Of a DNA stretch of 64,000 nt, positions 31,695-41,829 are shown piece by piece. Positions within the stretch are counted from its first letter, which is position 1; each line of letters begins with the position of its first letter. Below the pieces are notes generated by a model. The model saw nothing but the letters and a program-made list of their open reading frames with translations, was not told the DNA's origin and did not search any database. This DNA comes from Muscardinus avellanarius (Eukaryota > Chordata > Mammalia > Rodentia > Gliridae). The position numbers were made by a program, and so were the translations under genes. Where the stretch lies: NCBI GenBank assembly GCA_963383645.1, contig OY726574.1, forward strand, positions 61,012,894 to 61,076,893. Direction: 5' to 3'.

Positions 31695-32295
31695 TGTAAA
31701 AATAAAATGGAGACCAAAACAGTGTCTAGTTCATTGGTATATTGCAAGGACTTAGGAGTTAATATACAGGTAAAGTATTTAGAACTGCTAAAAACTTTAG
31801 CCAAATTAATTCAACAGAATTGAACTGATCAAGGAAGAACTAACTCATAGATCAGGCCCTCCTCGTGTTACCAGGAACAAAAGTTCTACACCTCATGTCC
31901 AGGAGATGGGGGCTGGTGGAAGAGAACAGGTTATTCACAGTTGGCTTTGAGGAAGACAGAGGCAACCTTCTCTTTCACATCTCCATCTTTGGGGCTCTCA
32001 GGAATGGGGATGGCTATAAAAGGATAGTGGTACAGCAGGAGAGAAGACAGGGCTAGGTGGATATAGACTGTGCTAGCCAGATCAGATGGCCCATGCTGGG
32101 CTTGCCTGGGCTTGGGGGCTGTTTCTCGGCTTCGAGATAGAGAAAATAACAATCTTGGAAGTTGGAGGATAAAAAATATTTTAGGGCTTTTAATTCCAAA
32201 GGGACCCCGTCACACTCAGAAGTGGAAGAGACCCGGACATCCCCGTTCTGCTCTGCTCCACAGAATAGGCACTTAGCATATAGAGAGGTGCAAAA
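31695..32295. other. No gene; possibly an unassigned LTR
   Basis: 31870-32560 has features that could fit an LTR (a TATAAA at 32014-32020 and a CCAAT-type array at 32299) but no terminal motif or family could be recognised. Confidence 0.3.
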
Positions 32296-32298
32296 ACA

Positions 32299-32362
32299 GC
32301 TTTGATTGGTTACGGCTTTGATTGGCTATGGCTTTGATTGGTTATGGCTTTGATTGGTTATT
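32299..32362. repeat. Four tandem 16-bp units, each with an ATTGG core
   Basis: Units at 32299, 32315, 32331 and 32347 read 'gctttgattggttatg' with one or two changes. Each contains TGATTGGTT or TGATTGGCT, the reverse of the CCAAT box bound by NF-Y. A fifth TGATTGGCT lies at about 32400-32408. Confidence 0.9.
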
Positions 32363-32409
32363 CTGTGTTCGCCTGGGATGGACCAAAGCTTGGCTCTTGT
32401 GATTGGCTG

Positions 32410-32880
32410 AGAGTTGGGACATTTGTTCCTAAAGGATACTCCAAGTTAGCTTTCAGTGAGACTATGCGAGGTTGCAGCTTCTCCTGTAGGGACCCCAAGC
32501 GTAGAGACAGCCTCTTGGCAAATTAAGTTGAGCAGAACCAAAATGACACATGCCCAGTATGTAAGCACTGACAATCATTATCTATAATCATTGAAGGAGA
32601 AATCTTGTTAGAGTGGTAGATGGTCAGATTGCACTGACCAAAGATAAATAGTGCCTGATGAAGTAAAATTAGTGTAGGTTGACTGTCCCTTCAAGAGGAG
32701 ACTTGACAGGAAAATCTGGAAACCCTTCAGAGGGGGAAGAGAAACAGTTTATCCAAGGTCAGTAAAGGGCAGTGCTTCTTGAGGTGGGTTAAAAACGCAA
32801 TATTCCCATCCCTGTTCCAATCTATGTAGTCAGAAACTCTGTTACAGAATTCCCTCCAAAAGGAAGATTCTTTTTTTTTT
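32410..32880. other. Unique sequence, nothing recognised
   Basis: No repeat or coding signal recognised. Confidence 0.4.
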
Positions 32881-32888
32881 TTTCTTCT

Positions 32889-32946
32889 TTGTAGTATTGG
32901 GGATTGAACCGAGCGGTAGTCTATCACTGAGTTATACCCCAGCCTA
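32889..32946 (-). mobile_element. ID-half fragment
   Basis: 'gtagtattggggattgaacc' and 'tatcactgagttatacccca' are an isolated reversed ID half. It lies next to a full SINE, so it may be the remnant of one interrupted by the next copy. Confidence 0.75.
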
Positions 32947-32975
32947 TATTTTTATTTTCTTATTTTTTATTTTGC

Positions 32976-33172
32976 AGTACTGGGGATTGAATCCAGGGGC
33001 ATTTTATTTTCCCAGTTCGATTTTTTTTTTTTTTGGTCTTTATTTTGAAATAGGGTCTTACCACATTGCAGAGGGCCTCACTAAGTAGCCAAGGCTGGCC
33101 GGAACCTGCAATCCTCCTGTCTCAGCTTCCCAAATACTGGGATTACAAGTGTGCACCACCACACCTGGCTCC
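32976..33172 (-). mobile_element. SINE B1-dID type 1
   Basis: ID half 32978-33022 is short ('ggggattgaatccaggggca') and its A-box side was replaced by a T run at 33021-33034. B1 half 33042-33172 is intact. Confidence 0.9.
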
Positions 33173-33206
33173 CCATTTTATTTTAATTTTTATTTATTTG
33201 TTTTGT

Positions 33207-33391
33207 GTGGAATGAGGGAATGAACCCAGGGACAATTTACCTCTGAGCCATCACCCTAGCCCTATTTTCATCAATCTTTCTAGACTGATGAAAGTCTCAC
33301 TATTTGCTGAGGCTGTCATCAAACCTGTGGTCCTCCTGTGCCTCAGCCTCCCCAGTACTGGGTTTACAGTCATGAGCCACCACACCTGGCT
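33207..33391 (-). mobile_element. SINE B1-dID, old copy
   Basis: ID half 33210-33262 and B1 half 33280-33391, with an A/T-rich insertion in the linker ('catcaatctttctagactga'). Confidence 0.88.
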
Positions 33392-33399
33392 TTAAAAAA

Positions 33400-33535
33400 A
33401 AAAATTGGAACCCACTAAGTTGCTGAGGTACTAAGTTTCTGAGGCTGACCTTGCTGAGGCTGACCTTGAACCTGTGATCTTCCTGACTCAGCCATTCAAG
33501 TGGTGGTATTATAGAAATACACCATCATGCCTGCT
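33400..33535 (-). mobile_element. B1-half fragment
   Basis: Only the B1 half is present. An internal duplication of 'tgctgaggctgacctt' occurs at about 33440-33470. Confidence 0.8.
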
Positions 33536-33549
33536 TGCAGGTGATTTTT

Positions 33550-33776
33550 ATTTAGTTTTTATTTTCTTTTGTGTGGTACTGGAGATGGAACCCAGGGGCA
33601 TTCTACCTCCAAGATACATCCTCAGTCCTATTTTTTTAGTCTTTATTTGGAAACAGGGTCTCACTGAGTTGCAAAGAGCCTCACTAAGTACTGAGGATGG
33701 CTGCGAACTGCAATCCTCCTGTCTCAGCCTCCCAAAAGCTGGGATGATTACAGGCGTATGCAACCACGCCTGGCTC
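33550..33776 (-). mobile_element. SINE B1-dID type 1 with target-site duplication
   Basis: ID half 33569-33628, B1 half 33650-33776. Exact 12-bp duplication 'caggtgattttt' at 33538-33549 and 33777-33788. Confidence 0.96.
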
Positions 33777-33789
33777 CAGGTGATTTTTT

Positions 33790-33794
<5 letters not shown>

Positions 33795-33841
<47 letters not shown>
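33795..33841. repeat. (CA)n microsatellite
   Basis: About 23 CA units just beyond the SINE target duplication. Confidence 0.95.
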
Positions 33842-33843
<2 letters not shown>

Positions 33844-33908
33844 CTTTGCTAAAGTTGAAATATGGTTGGCATACAGTGAATTGTGCCCATGTAAAATGTA
33901 CAGTTTGT

Positions 33909-33990
33909 AGGGCTGGGGTCATAGATTAGTGATAGAGTGCCTGCTTTAGCGTGCACAAGGCTCTGAGTTCTATCCCCAGCACCCAAAGCA
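33909..33990 (+). mobile_element. ID-type SINE monomer
   Basis: 'gggctggggtcatagattag', 'gtgcctgctttagcgtgcac', 'aaggctctgagttctatccc' and 'cagcaccc' form a free ID monomer with its GC-rich middle retained, plus an A-rich tail. Confidence 0.8.
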
Positions 33991-34014
33991 GAAAACAATA
34001 AAATATGCATTTTT

Positions 34015-34176
34015 TGTGGTACTGGGGTTCCTGGAAGCCCTTCTACCTCCGGGCTACACTCCCAGACCTATTTTTTTATATTTTTATTTGGAAACAGGGT
34101 CTCTTAAACCAGCACGATCCTCCTGTCTCTGCCCTCCAAGTGCAGGGATTACAAGCCTGCGCCACCACGCCCGGCC
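34015..34176 (-). mobile_element. SINE B1-dID type 2, deleted middle, exact target duplication
   Basis: ID half intact ('ggggttcctggaagcccttc'). About 17 bp covering the B1 B box are missing ('cttaaaccagcacgatcctc'). Exact 16-bp duplication at 33999-34014 and 34177-34192. Confidence 0.97.
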
Positions 34177-34201
34177 TAAAATATGCATTTTTAAACGTGT
34201 A

Positions 34202-34384
34202 TGCATTGGGGAGGCTAATACAGGAGGATCACAGTTCACCAACAGCCTCAGCTACTTAGTGAGGCCCTTTGCAACTCAGTGGGACCCTGTTTTAAAATAA
34301 AGAATAAAAATAGGGCAGGGGGTGTCACTCGGAAGTAGAATGCCCCTGGGTTCCATCCCCAGTGCTGCAAAAAAAAAAAAAAGT
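34202..34384 (+). mobile_element. SINE B1-dID type 1, 5' truncated
   Basis: Starts at 'gcattggggaggctaataca' and lacks the first 30-35 bp. ID half 34315-34370, poly(A) to 34383. Confidence 0.93.
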
Positions 34385-34830
34385 GTTGACATGGTTATAT
34401 GTATACACCATAAAACAGTGACTGCAGTCAAGATGATGTACGCATCCATCATCCCTGGGGCGCCCTCTCTCCTGTCTCCCCACGCCCCGCCCTCCCCAGG
34501 CAATGCTGATGCTGATGTCTGAGAACCCTCATGAACTGTCATGAAGAGGACCTAGGATAAAGTCTTGACTATAGGGAAAAGAAGCAAATGAGGGATGAGC
34601 ATCATGGGAGCACCGGGCTAGCGGACTCAGCTGCCCGGCAGGTTAGTGAGAACTGCTGGACCCGGCACGCTGAGTCGGGTGACCGCTTCCTCCCACAAAG
34701 TCCGTGGCGGGTACAGGGAGCACTCTGACCCGCCACACACTGCCCCAGGGCAACGTGTCACCCTCGCGTCTCTTGACCACCGGAAAACTCTGAATGGATC
34801 CGCATTTTAGAAGACGCAGTAAAAACAACT
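34385..34830. other. Unique sequence, nothing recognised
   Basis: A GC-richer patch at 34620-34760 has several CpGs, but no promoter-like or coding arrangement is evident. Confidence 0.4.
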
Positions 34831-34835
34831 AGACA

Positions 34836-35069
34836 GAGCCTGGCTGGTGGCACATGCTTGTAACCCCAGTACTTGGGAGGCTGAGACAGTAGGATCGCGG
34901 TTCAAGGACAGCCTCGGCTACTTAGTGAGGCCCTCTGCAACTCAGGGAGACCCAGTTTCCAAAGAAAGAATAAAAAATGGGGAGGGGGTGTGTGTGGCTC
35001 AGATGTAGAATGTCCTTGGCTTCAACTCCCAACACCACAAAAATTAAAAATAAATAAAATAAAAAATGA
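34836..35069 (+). mobile_element. SINE B1-dID type 1 with AAAT-like tail
   Basis: B1 half 34836-34960, ID half with an expanded GTGTGTG ('gaggggg' then 'tgtgtgtggctcagatg') and a mutated B box ('ggcttcaactcccaacacca'). Confidence 0.93.
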
Positions 35070-35323
35070 GAAAAATAGCTAGATAATCAGTTAACAGAGA
35101 GCCCCGGCCTGCTGTCCCGACGTCCTATGGTCTGCCTGTGCACACCCTTCCAGCTGTCTTTCAGTTTTCCAATTCCTGTTGCCCTGACCCATCCCAGGCC
35201 TTGCCTCCTGCTCTGCATGCATCGCTCCTCTCTTCCTCCTAGCACCTAATCACATCTTCACAGTCCACTTCAACACTGCTCTGTCTCTCAGCTCTCTCTG
35301 ATCGCAGCCCTGGGACTAATGCA

Positions 35324-35326
<3 letters not shown>

Positions 35327-35358
<32 letters not shown>
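35327..35358. repeat. (GT)n at a SINE tail
   Basis: About 16 GT units at the tail side of the minus-strand SINE. Confidence 0.95.
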
Positions 35359-35360
<2 letters not shown>

Positions 35361-35528
35361 CCGAGGACAAAATCCAGGGGCATTCTACCTCTGAGCTACA
35401 CTCCCAGATCTATTTTATTCTTTATTTTTGAAACAGGGTCTCACTAGCTAAGGCTGGCTGCAAACCCAAGCCTCTGGTCTCAGCCTCCCAAGTCCCTGGA
35501 TTACAAGCGTGCACTGCCACGCCTGGCT
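35359..35528 (-). mobile_element. SINE B1-dID type 1, shortened B1 half
   Basis: ID half 35360-35410, B1 half 35425-35528 lacking the 'gttgcaaagggcctcactaa' segment ('cactagctaaggctggctgc'). Confidence 0.92.
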
Positions 35529-35754
35529 TAATCCTGCATTTTTCTGATTGTTCATATCCTATTTGGTATCCTATTTGTTCTTGCTGAAAATAGTAAATCC
35601 TTAAAAGCAAGGATCGTGCGTGCCTCATCTCTACATCTGGGCACCTGCAACATTGAATATAGGAGATACTGCTAAACGTCTCTTGAAAATGAATGGCTGG
35701 TCCATGAATTGGCCTGAAATGACTTACCCTTCATTTATATGACTGCGGAGAGCA

Positions 35755-35978
35755 CCGGGGTTTCTCCACCTTGGCACATTTTGCAAACCTAATTCAATGA
35801 GATTTAAGGTTCAACAATTCGTTCTTGTAGGGGGCTGGCCTGTGCATTGTTGAATGTTGGGTAGCAGCCCTGGCTAATTGAGATGCTAGTACTAACCCTT
35901 TCCAAATGACAACCAAAAACGTCTCCAGGCATTGTCAAGGATCACCTGCAGGTGTGTTTGTGAGGGCAGAGGTGGCGA
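35755..35978. mobile_element. MER20-like hAT DNA transposon fragment
   Basis: 'ggggtttctccaccttggca', 'tagggggctggcctgtgcat', 'tgaatgttgggtagcagccc', 'aatgacaaccaaaaacgtct' and 'ccaggcattgtcaaggatca' follow the order of a reversed MER20 element with its characteristic motifs. Non-autonomous; no transposase. Confidence 0.75.
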
Positions 35979-35979
35979 A

Positions 35980-36280
35980 ATAGCCTTAAATGAAAAATTT
36001 GAACATTAGCTTCACAGGTCTTTCTATAAAATATTCAGCAAGAGAAGGAGAGTGGCATGATATTATTCAGGTTAGGGAAAGAAGGAAACTGTTCAACACT
36101 TGGAATCGTTTGTAAGATCTAGGAAACTCCCTACACATTTCTCAGGATTTCTGTCCTTTGCCTTCCTCTGCCAGCTTCAGACTACTTTACTCTCCTTTGT
36201 AGATCATTTCTAAATAAAAGCAAAGGAAACTATGTCGTGAAGGAGAGGAGCAGAGGGTGAAATGACTTCCAGTAGTTGGT
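35980..36280. other. Unique sequence, nothing recognised
   Basis: No repeat family or coding signal recognised. Confidence 0.4.
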
Positions 36281-36282
36281 GT

Positions 36283-36885
36283 GTTAGTGAGCTTTGTGTG
36301 ACTGCAACGGAATACTTGAGATTATCAGCATAAAAGGAAGAAAGGTTTATTTTGGCTTAGAAATTTAGAGGTTTCAGTCCATGGTCAGTTGGCCTCTTTC
36401 TCTGAGGCCTGCGGAGAGGCAGCGTGTCATGGCAGGTGTTTGGGGAGGAGCAAGTTTATTCAGCTCTTCAAGGTCAGGCAGCAAAAGAGAGAAAGGAGAG
36501 GCCGCGTCCTAATGGCCCCTTGAAAGGCATGCCCTCCTAGCGTGGGCGTCTTCCATTCAGGCTCCGCCTCTGTTTTTCAGTACTGGGGATGGAACCCAGG
36601 GGCATTCTACCTCCGAGCTACACCCCCAGCCCAATCTTTTATTCTTTATTTTGAAACAGGGTCTCACTGAGTTGCAAAGGGCCTCACTAAGTCGCTGAGG
36701 CTGTCTGAGAACCAGTCCTCCTGTCTCAGCCTCCTGAAGGCTGGGATGACAGAGTGCACCACCACGCCCAGCAAGGTTCCGCCTCTTAAAGGTCCCGCCA
36801 CCCTCCAATAGCATCCTGGGCTGGGGATCAAGACTTTAGCACGTGGGCCTGGCGACCCTGATGCCAACCGTATCAGCTGGCATTT
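36283..36885 (-). mobile_element. MaLR-like LTR split by a SINE
   Basis: On the + strand: 'ttagtgagctttgtgtgact', 'gaagaaaggtttattttggc', 'aggtttcagtccatggtcag', 'gtgtcatggcaggtgtttgg', a host break at 36571/36774, then 'gccaccctccaatagcatcc' and 'gggctggggatcaagacttt'. Confidence 0.75.
36572..36773 (-). mobile_element. SINE B1-dID type 1 with target-site duplication
   Basis: ID half 36576-36632, B1 half 36648-36773. 13-bp duplication 'aggctccgcctct' / 'aggttccgcctct' at 36559-36571 and 36774-36786. Confidence 0.97.
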
Positions 36886-36889
36886 GAAA

Positions 36890-37278
36890 TGGACTGTCTT
36901 TCTCTGTTCCTGAAACTGAGCTGTACAGGTATTCCTTTCCTAATCTCCTCACAGTGCCTAGGTATGATATTTATCATCTGTTCTCAGGAACCGAAGATGT
37001 TGAGCCACATCCTCACATTTGTTACGAGATAAAATCTCTATCGTCTAGGATCCATGTGGTCCACTCCAGCAGGGCCGGAGTCAGGAGCGCTGATCTGTGC
37101 CCCATCTCTCTAAACCGTCCAGGTCTCTGCGGTCTTAAGTATTTCTCCCTTCATCTCCCAGGTCTAATCTTAGTTTTTATACTTTCATTTTCTCTCTTGA
37201 TACAGTATGATTTATGGCGTTCATTTTACAAACCTAACTCAATGAGCGATTTACTCAGTGGGCTGTTAAACTAACAGC
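36890..37278. other. Unique sequence, nothing recognised
   Basis: A 106-codon frame at 36954-37274 has no domain. 'caaacctaactcaatgagcg' at 37230 echoes the MER20-like region, but too briefly to call. Confidence 0.4.
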
Positions 37279-37280
37279 CA

Positions 37281-37478
37281 GCCGGGCATGGAGGCACACT
37301 CTTGTAATCCCAGTACTTGGGAGGCTGAGCTAGGAGGGTCACAGGTTCAAGGCCAGCCTCAGGACCACAGTGAGACCTTTAGCAACTTAGCAAGACCCTG
37401 TTCCAAAATGATAAATAAAATATGGTTTGGGGTGTAGTTTGCCGGTAGAGCGCCCCTACTCCATCCTCAGTACCATTA
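37281..37478 (+). mobile_element. SINE B1-dID, older copy
   Basis: B1 half 37281-37408 with a B1-type B box ('cacaggttcaaggccagcct'). ID half 37425-37478 has lost bases around its B box ('cgcccctactccatcctcag'). Confidence 0.92.
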
Positions 37479-37823
37479 TGAAAAAATTATCCAGTTTCCC
37501 TCGGCCTCTGCTGGATTTCTCAGTGTTCTCAGAGTCCTTACTCTCATTACCACCCTCTCTCTCCTTCCTTTGCTTCGTCATCCCCAGCTGCAGGCAGGTT
37601 GCTCCTCTCTCCTGGACAGCCTCTTCCTCTGCCCACGTCCTCCTTTCTTCCTATTCTCAATCTGTCTCCCACTGACACTTTCATTGGATGCTCTGATGCT
37701 GTAGAGGCTCCGAGTCCCTCTTCTCATCCACGGCTTCTGGCTGGGCCACGTGCTTCCAATTCAAATCACTGGGGACATGAACCGGCTATCACAGTTTCCC
37801 TCCCAAAGCCACAAAAGCAAAGG

Positions 37824-37885
<62 letters not shown>

Positions 37886-37886
37886 C
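37824..37886. repeat. (GAAA)n microsatellite
   Basis: About 15 GAAA units. It underlies the lysine-rich and phenylalanine/leucine-rich stretches in frames 37599-38111 (+) and 37761-38084 (-), which are therefore not protein evidence. Confidence 0.95.
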
Positions 37887-38125
37887 CTCCTTCTGCCTCA
37901 GTGCAACTTTATTCATGCAGCTCAACAGTGGGTCTGCTGGGCACGGCCAGGGAGAGTGAGTGCTGGGGTCGGTCATCTTAATGAGAGAGCTTCTGATGCA
38001 AAGGAAAGGCATATGCTCTGGAGAGAAAGCCTGGCAAGAGATACCCAGGGGTGGAAAATCAATTCTTACCTTTTGGATTGTCATAGCAATACTCTGCTTT
38101 TCATAGAATAGTATAATGTATCGTT

Positions 38126-38450
38126 TTAAAATTTTTTTATTGGTGCAGCATAGTCATACATCTTAATGGAGCACAAGATGGTAGAGGCATACCTGCACAG
38201 GTCACCCACAGAAGTAGCCCTTCTTTAATTCCCACCCCATTCTCTCCCCCTCCCTCCTTCTCACGTTTGGCCTAGTGACTGACTTTGACATGTTTGTGAA
38301 TGCACATCATGTACATGCCCCCGGTTAGGTCAACTTATTTCTCATCTGTGGTTTCTCCTTCTTCATCTATAGGTCCTCCTATGACCCTTTTTCTCCCTAC
38401 CTTCTGCATATTAGGGAGACAATCTGCTTTTTTTTTTTTTTTTTTTTTAC
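38126..38450 (-). mobile_element. L1 3' UTR, 5' truncated
   Basis: On the + strand it starts at the tail: 'tttattggtgcagcatagtc', 'ttaatggagcacaagatggt', then 'ccccctccctccttctcacg' (the polypurine tract in reverse), 'gtttggcctagtgactgact', 'gcacatcatgtacatgcccc'. It runs to a T19 run at about 38430-38448. It matches 8830-9085 in reverse. Confidence 0.8.
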
Positions 38451-38593
38451 TTTTTGTGACCGATTAATCTAGCTGAGCATAATGTATCCTTGATGGGATG
38501 AATGTATTTGGATTTCTGTGTTAAATTTGAGTCTGTCTCAAATATTCAAGAAATGTCTTTGATTCTGGTCACTAACAAGCGGTGAGATTCAGG

Positions 38594-38765
38594 TGAGCCG
38601 GACGACGTGATGCACGCCTGTAACCCCAGTACTTGAGAGGCTGAGGCAGGAGGATCGCAGGTTCAGAGCCAGCCTCAGCAACTTAGCAAGCTGCCTTTTT
38701 CAAAATAAAAATATAATGGGTCGGGGTATAGCTTAGAGGTAGAATACCCCCTGGGTTCAATCCAA

Positions 38766-38768
<3 letters not shown>
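38594..38768 (+). mobile_element. SINE B1-dID, older copy
   Basis: B1 half 'gagccggacgacgtgatgca', with 'gcaggttcagagccagcctc', is closest to the ancestral form. The ID half ends at 'gggttcaatcc', where the microsatellite starts. Confidence 0.9.

Positions 38769-38853
<85 letters not shown>
38769..38853. repeat. (TG)n-(GA)n compound microsatellite
   Basis: About 21 TG units followed by about 17 GA units, directly replacing the 3' end and tail of the preceding SINE. Confidence 0.95.
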
Positions 38854-38854
<1 letters not shown>

Positions 38855-40235
38855 AGATTCAGCTGGCTGAGGTCAGTGAAGCAGGGTCATCCCCCAAAGA
38901 GGGGTTTCACCACTCAATGAGGGTCTCTGTCTAAGTCCATCCGCTTCTTTCTTTCCTGGATACGAGGAGAATCTATCACTGTATATATCATGAACTATGT
39001 GACATGCAGAGATGGACATAAAAACAAACAGGTAGGTATGAAGGTACATATAAAAGCAGATTAACAACTCTTATAAACCAGCTGGGGAGACAGTGACCCA
39101 GTATGCATCCCTGAAGACCTCTCGCTCAGCAGTCCTGCCTCCTTTCAATCCCTCCATCCTCCTGTAGCTGCGCTGATTACACCTGCAGCCCTCAGAGCCC
39201 GGAAGCCGAGATAGCCCGGCTTTTGCTCCCAACTACCAAAGAAGTCTTTTCAAGACACACAAAAACCACATTCTTATTTATCTTTTCTAACCCCAGGGAA
39301 GCTGAGAGCTTGATAGACAATCAAGTTTAGAAAGGCAAATGGGCTTTGCCTATGACTGGAAGGTGATGGAAACTTTTGCAGATTCAGAATGAATTACAGA
39401 CAGGAGCTGATCAGGGAAGCAGGGTAAGATATGGAGACTTTATTAATTCCTTCTCCGCGGATCTTTACGACACAGCCTCAGTATTTCACTAAGATATGAG
39501 TTTCCTGAATAACAAACATACTCAAACACATATTACAGTCCAAAATTTATTTTCCAAAGGCAAATAGGAATAATCTTGAGTATCCATAACTCTATTATCT
39601 TTCAATAAAAATGAAGATATTTTTCCTCATCCTTTTATTAATCAGGACATGTTTAAGACTGGGCTGATTTTTTAAATTTGTAATTTCACAGTAAAATGTA
39701 AAAAGGAGCCTATATCTGTTAAAGATACCTCCTTTTTATTATGACATTGACATTTCTCTTCATGAAGAGAGGCAAGATAATGCCAATACTATTTTAGCTT
39801 TTCTTCCTTATGAACTCAATGAATTCATAAAGATAAATGTCATAAACAGAGATCAGCAATCATGCAGTCTACATTGAAAAAATTTCATTTTGACCTGGCA
39901 GGCAGTATTGCTTTGCAATATTTTTAAATTATTATAAAATTTTGGAGGACTTTACTTTTAATTTTGGCTTTTCAGCTGATGTTACATTTACTCTGCTCTC
40001 TTATGAAATTTTCTCTCTCCTTTATTGTTCTCTGAATCACATTGTTTCATGGGATAGTATCTTTACCAGGTGTACCTAAATCACCTGTTTAGGTTTTCCC
40101 CCATTTAGGATCATAATGAATCTATGAATTGTAAGCCTTTGGGGAACAATATTTACTAGTCTATAATCTCAGCTAATTTTCACAATGTCCTGACATAAAA
40201 TTGTCAGAACTTGAACTGAAAAAGGCAATATACAA
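38855..40235. other. 1.4 kb of unique, partly AT-rich sequence
   Basis: No recognised repeat or gene. 39480-40200 is AT-rich with no tandem structure. Without alignments I cannot say whether it is conserved. Confidence 0.4.
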
Positions 40236-40239
40236 AACA

Positions 40240-40433
40240 AATCAGGCATGGTGATGCGTGCCAGTAATCCCAGTACTTGGGAGGCTGAGACAGGAAGATT
40301 GCAAGTGGGATGCTAACCTCAGCCACTTTAAAATGATCCTGTTTCAAAATAAAATGAATCAATAAATAGATAAGGGTTAATGCTTTTGAGTACAGCTCAG
40401 CGGTAGAGCATATCTGGGTTCCATCCGCAGTAA
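40240..40433 (+). mobile_element. SINE B1-dID, older copy
   Basis: B1 half 40240-40350, A-rich linker with 'aatcaataaatagataaggg', ID half 40375-40433 ('gctcagcggtagagcatatc' retains an ancestral ID-type AGCG). Confidence 0.9.
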
Positions 40434-40500
40434 AACACACACACACACACGCACGCACACACGCACACACGCACGCACGCACGCACGCACGCACGTACAC
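40434..40500. repeat. (CA)n/(CGCA)n microsatellite at a SINE tail
   Basis: CA units grade into 'gcacgcacgcacgcacgcac', a CpG-containing variant. Confidence 0.95.
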
Positions 40501-40504
40501 ATAA

Positions 40505-41599
40505 TCCCAGTTTGGGCTCTTGAGGTTTATAAATGCAGGGCAGAGTGGTACAGAGGTGATTTTACTGTTGCTCAGAGTTCTGGTTGATGTCGTAATATGA
40601 GGTCCCTGTAGCTAGGCAGAGAGCAGACAGCAGGTCCAGGGTGTGTCGGGACTTAGACACATCAGGCCACCACCTTGCAGAAGACTTGGCTCGGTGCCTT
40701 TGTTACACTGAAGAATAACTTTGTTGCGGAACAGGACCCCTGGATGGTGCAGAAGGGGGTGTGCTAATCATACTGGCCTCCAAGGAAACAGCGGTAGAAC
40801 AGGCAGGATGTGCATGGAAAGTTACCATGGTGCGCCACTTCCAAGCCCAGAGAAAGATGTTTGCAACTGAAACCATCTTCTCAACATATTATTTCAATTT
40901 TTTTATGACTCATGGCCATAGCTTAGTAGACCACAAGGATCCCAAGAGTATCTTGCTAAAACCCGGGCTTTCCAAAGCCCTGATTTGATCCCAGTCGAGA
41001 GTAATACATTCTGAGCCTGCATTTCTTCACCACTTATTTATTTAGCTGAATTGCAGATCAGCTTAAAAAGTCCATTAATGGTGAAATAACCTCTTTCGGA
41101 AGGGCAATTGTATAAATTGTGTCAGTACTTTTATAGAGAATAAAATGCTTAACAGGAAGATTTGCCTTCGGAGACTTCTGAAGTTCAGGCCTTTGGAGGC
41201 ATCGCACATCTGCCAGCAGGATCCTCCGGGTCAGCTCCCTGGAAGCCTTCTAGGGTTTTCTTAAGAAAGACTCAAAGGGCAGTAAGCCCGCCCTGAGGCT
41301 GGGAGGATGAGGGAGGAGCGGGAGGTCGCTGGGTTTTTGCAGGGGAGGGAGGGACACTCAGAGGGGCCTTCCTGCTTGGAGTTTGCCCTCCCTCTCCACC
41401 ATTCACACAGAGCATGCTCACTGAAAGGAGGAGAGCCTTGTCTGAAAGCAGAGAGGCCCCGGGTTCTGCGTGATTCTTGCTGAAGTCAGCCTTGGACAGA
41501 AACTCCTCTTACCCCAGGCTAGTGGTCAAGGTACAAAACATGTGTTTGTGGAAAGACAATATATTAAACAAGTTTATACAACAGTATAAGAACAATGTG

Positions 41600-41600
<1 letters not shown>
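40505..41600. other. Unique sequence, nothing recognised
   Basis: No confident element. 40540-40690 has faint MaLR-like wording ('gctcagagttctggttgatg') but no terminal motif. The rest is unassigned. Confidence 0.35.

Positions 41601-41602
<2 letters not shown>

Positions 41603-41641
<39 letters not shown>
41603..41641. repeat. (GT)n at a SINE tail
   Basis: About 19 GT units. Confidence 0.95.
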
Positions 41642-41647
<6 letters not shown>

Positions 41648-41826
41648 GAATTGAACCCAGAGGTATTCTACTCAGAGCTTCATCAGCCTTTTTTTTTTTT
41701 TTTTTTTGGAAACAGGCTCTCACTAGATCACCAGAGTCTTGCTAAGTTGCCAAGGTTGGCCTCGAACCTGCAATCCTCCTGTCTCAGCCTCCCAAGTACT
41801 GGGATTACAGGTACATACCACCTGGC
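41642..41826 (-). mobile_element. SINE B1-dID, older copy
   Basis: ID half shortened ('ctactcagagcttcatcagc'), a T18 run replaces the linker, B1 half 41711-41826 has an Alu-like 'ttggcctcgaacctgcaatc'. Confidence 0.9.
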
Positions 41827-41829
41827 TAT

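Larger units (their letters stand above)
35150..35705 (+). mobile_element. L2 LINE 3' end, split by a SINE
   Basis: Left part 35150-35325 is pyrimidine-rich ('tcacatcttcacagtccact'). The right part 35530-35705 gives the L2 3' end: 'ccttaaaagcaaggatcgtg', 'tctacatctgggcacctgca', 'acattgaatataggagatac' and 'gaaaatgaatgg'. Confidence 0.65.

Noticed and set aside
37599..38111. 170-codon plus-strand open frame
   Set aside because: Its length depends on the (GAAA)n microsatellite, which is open in several frames on both strands.
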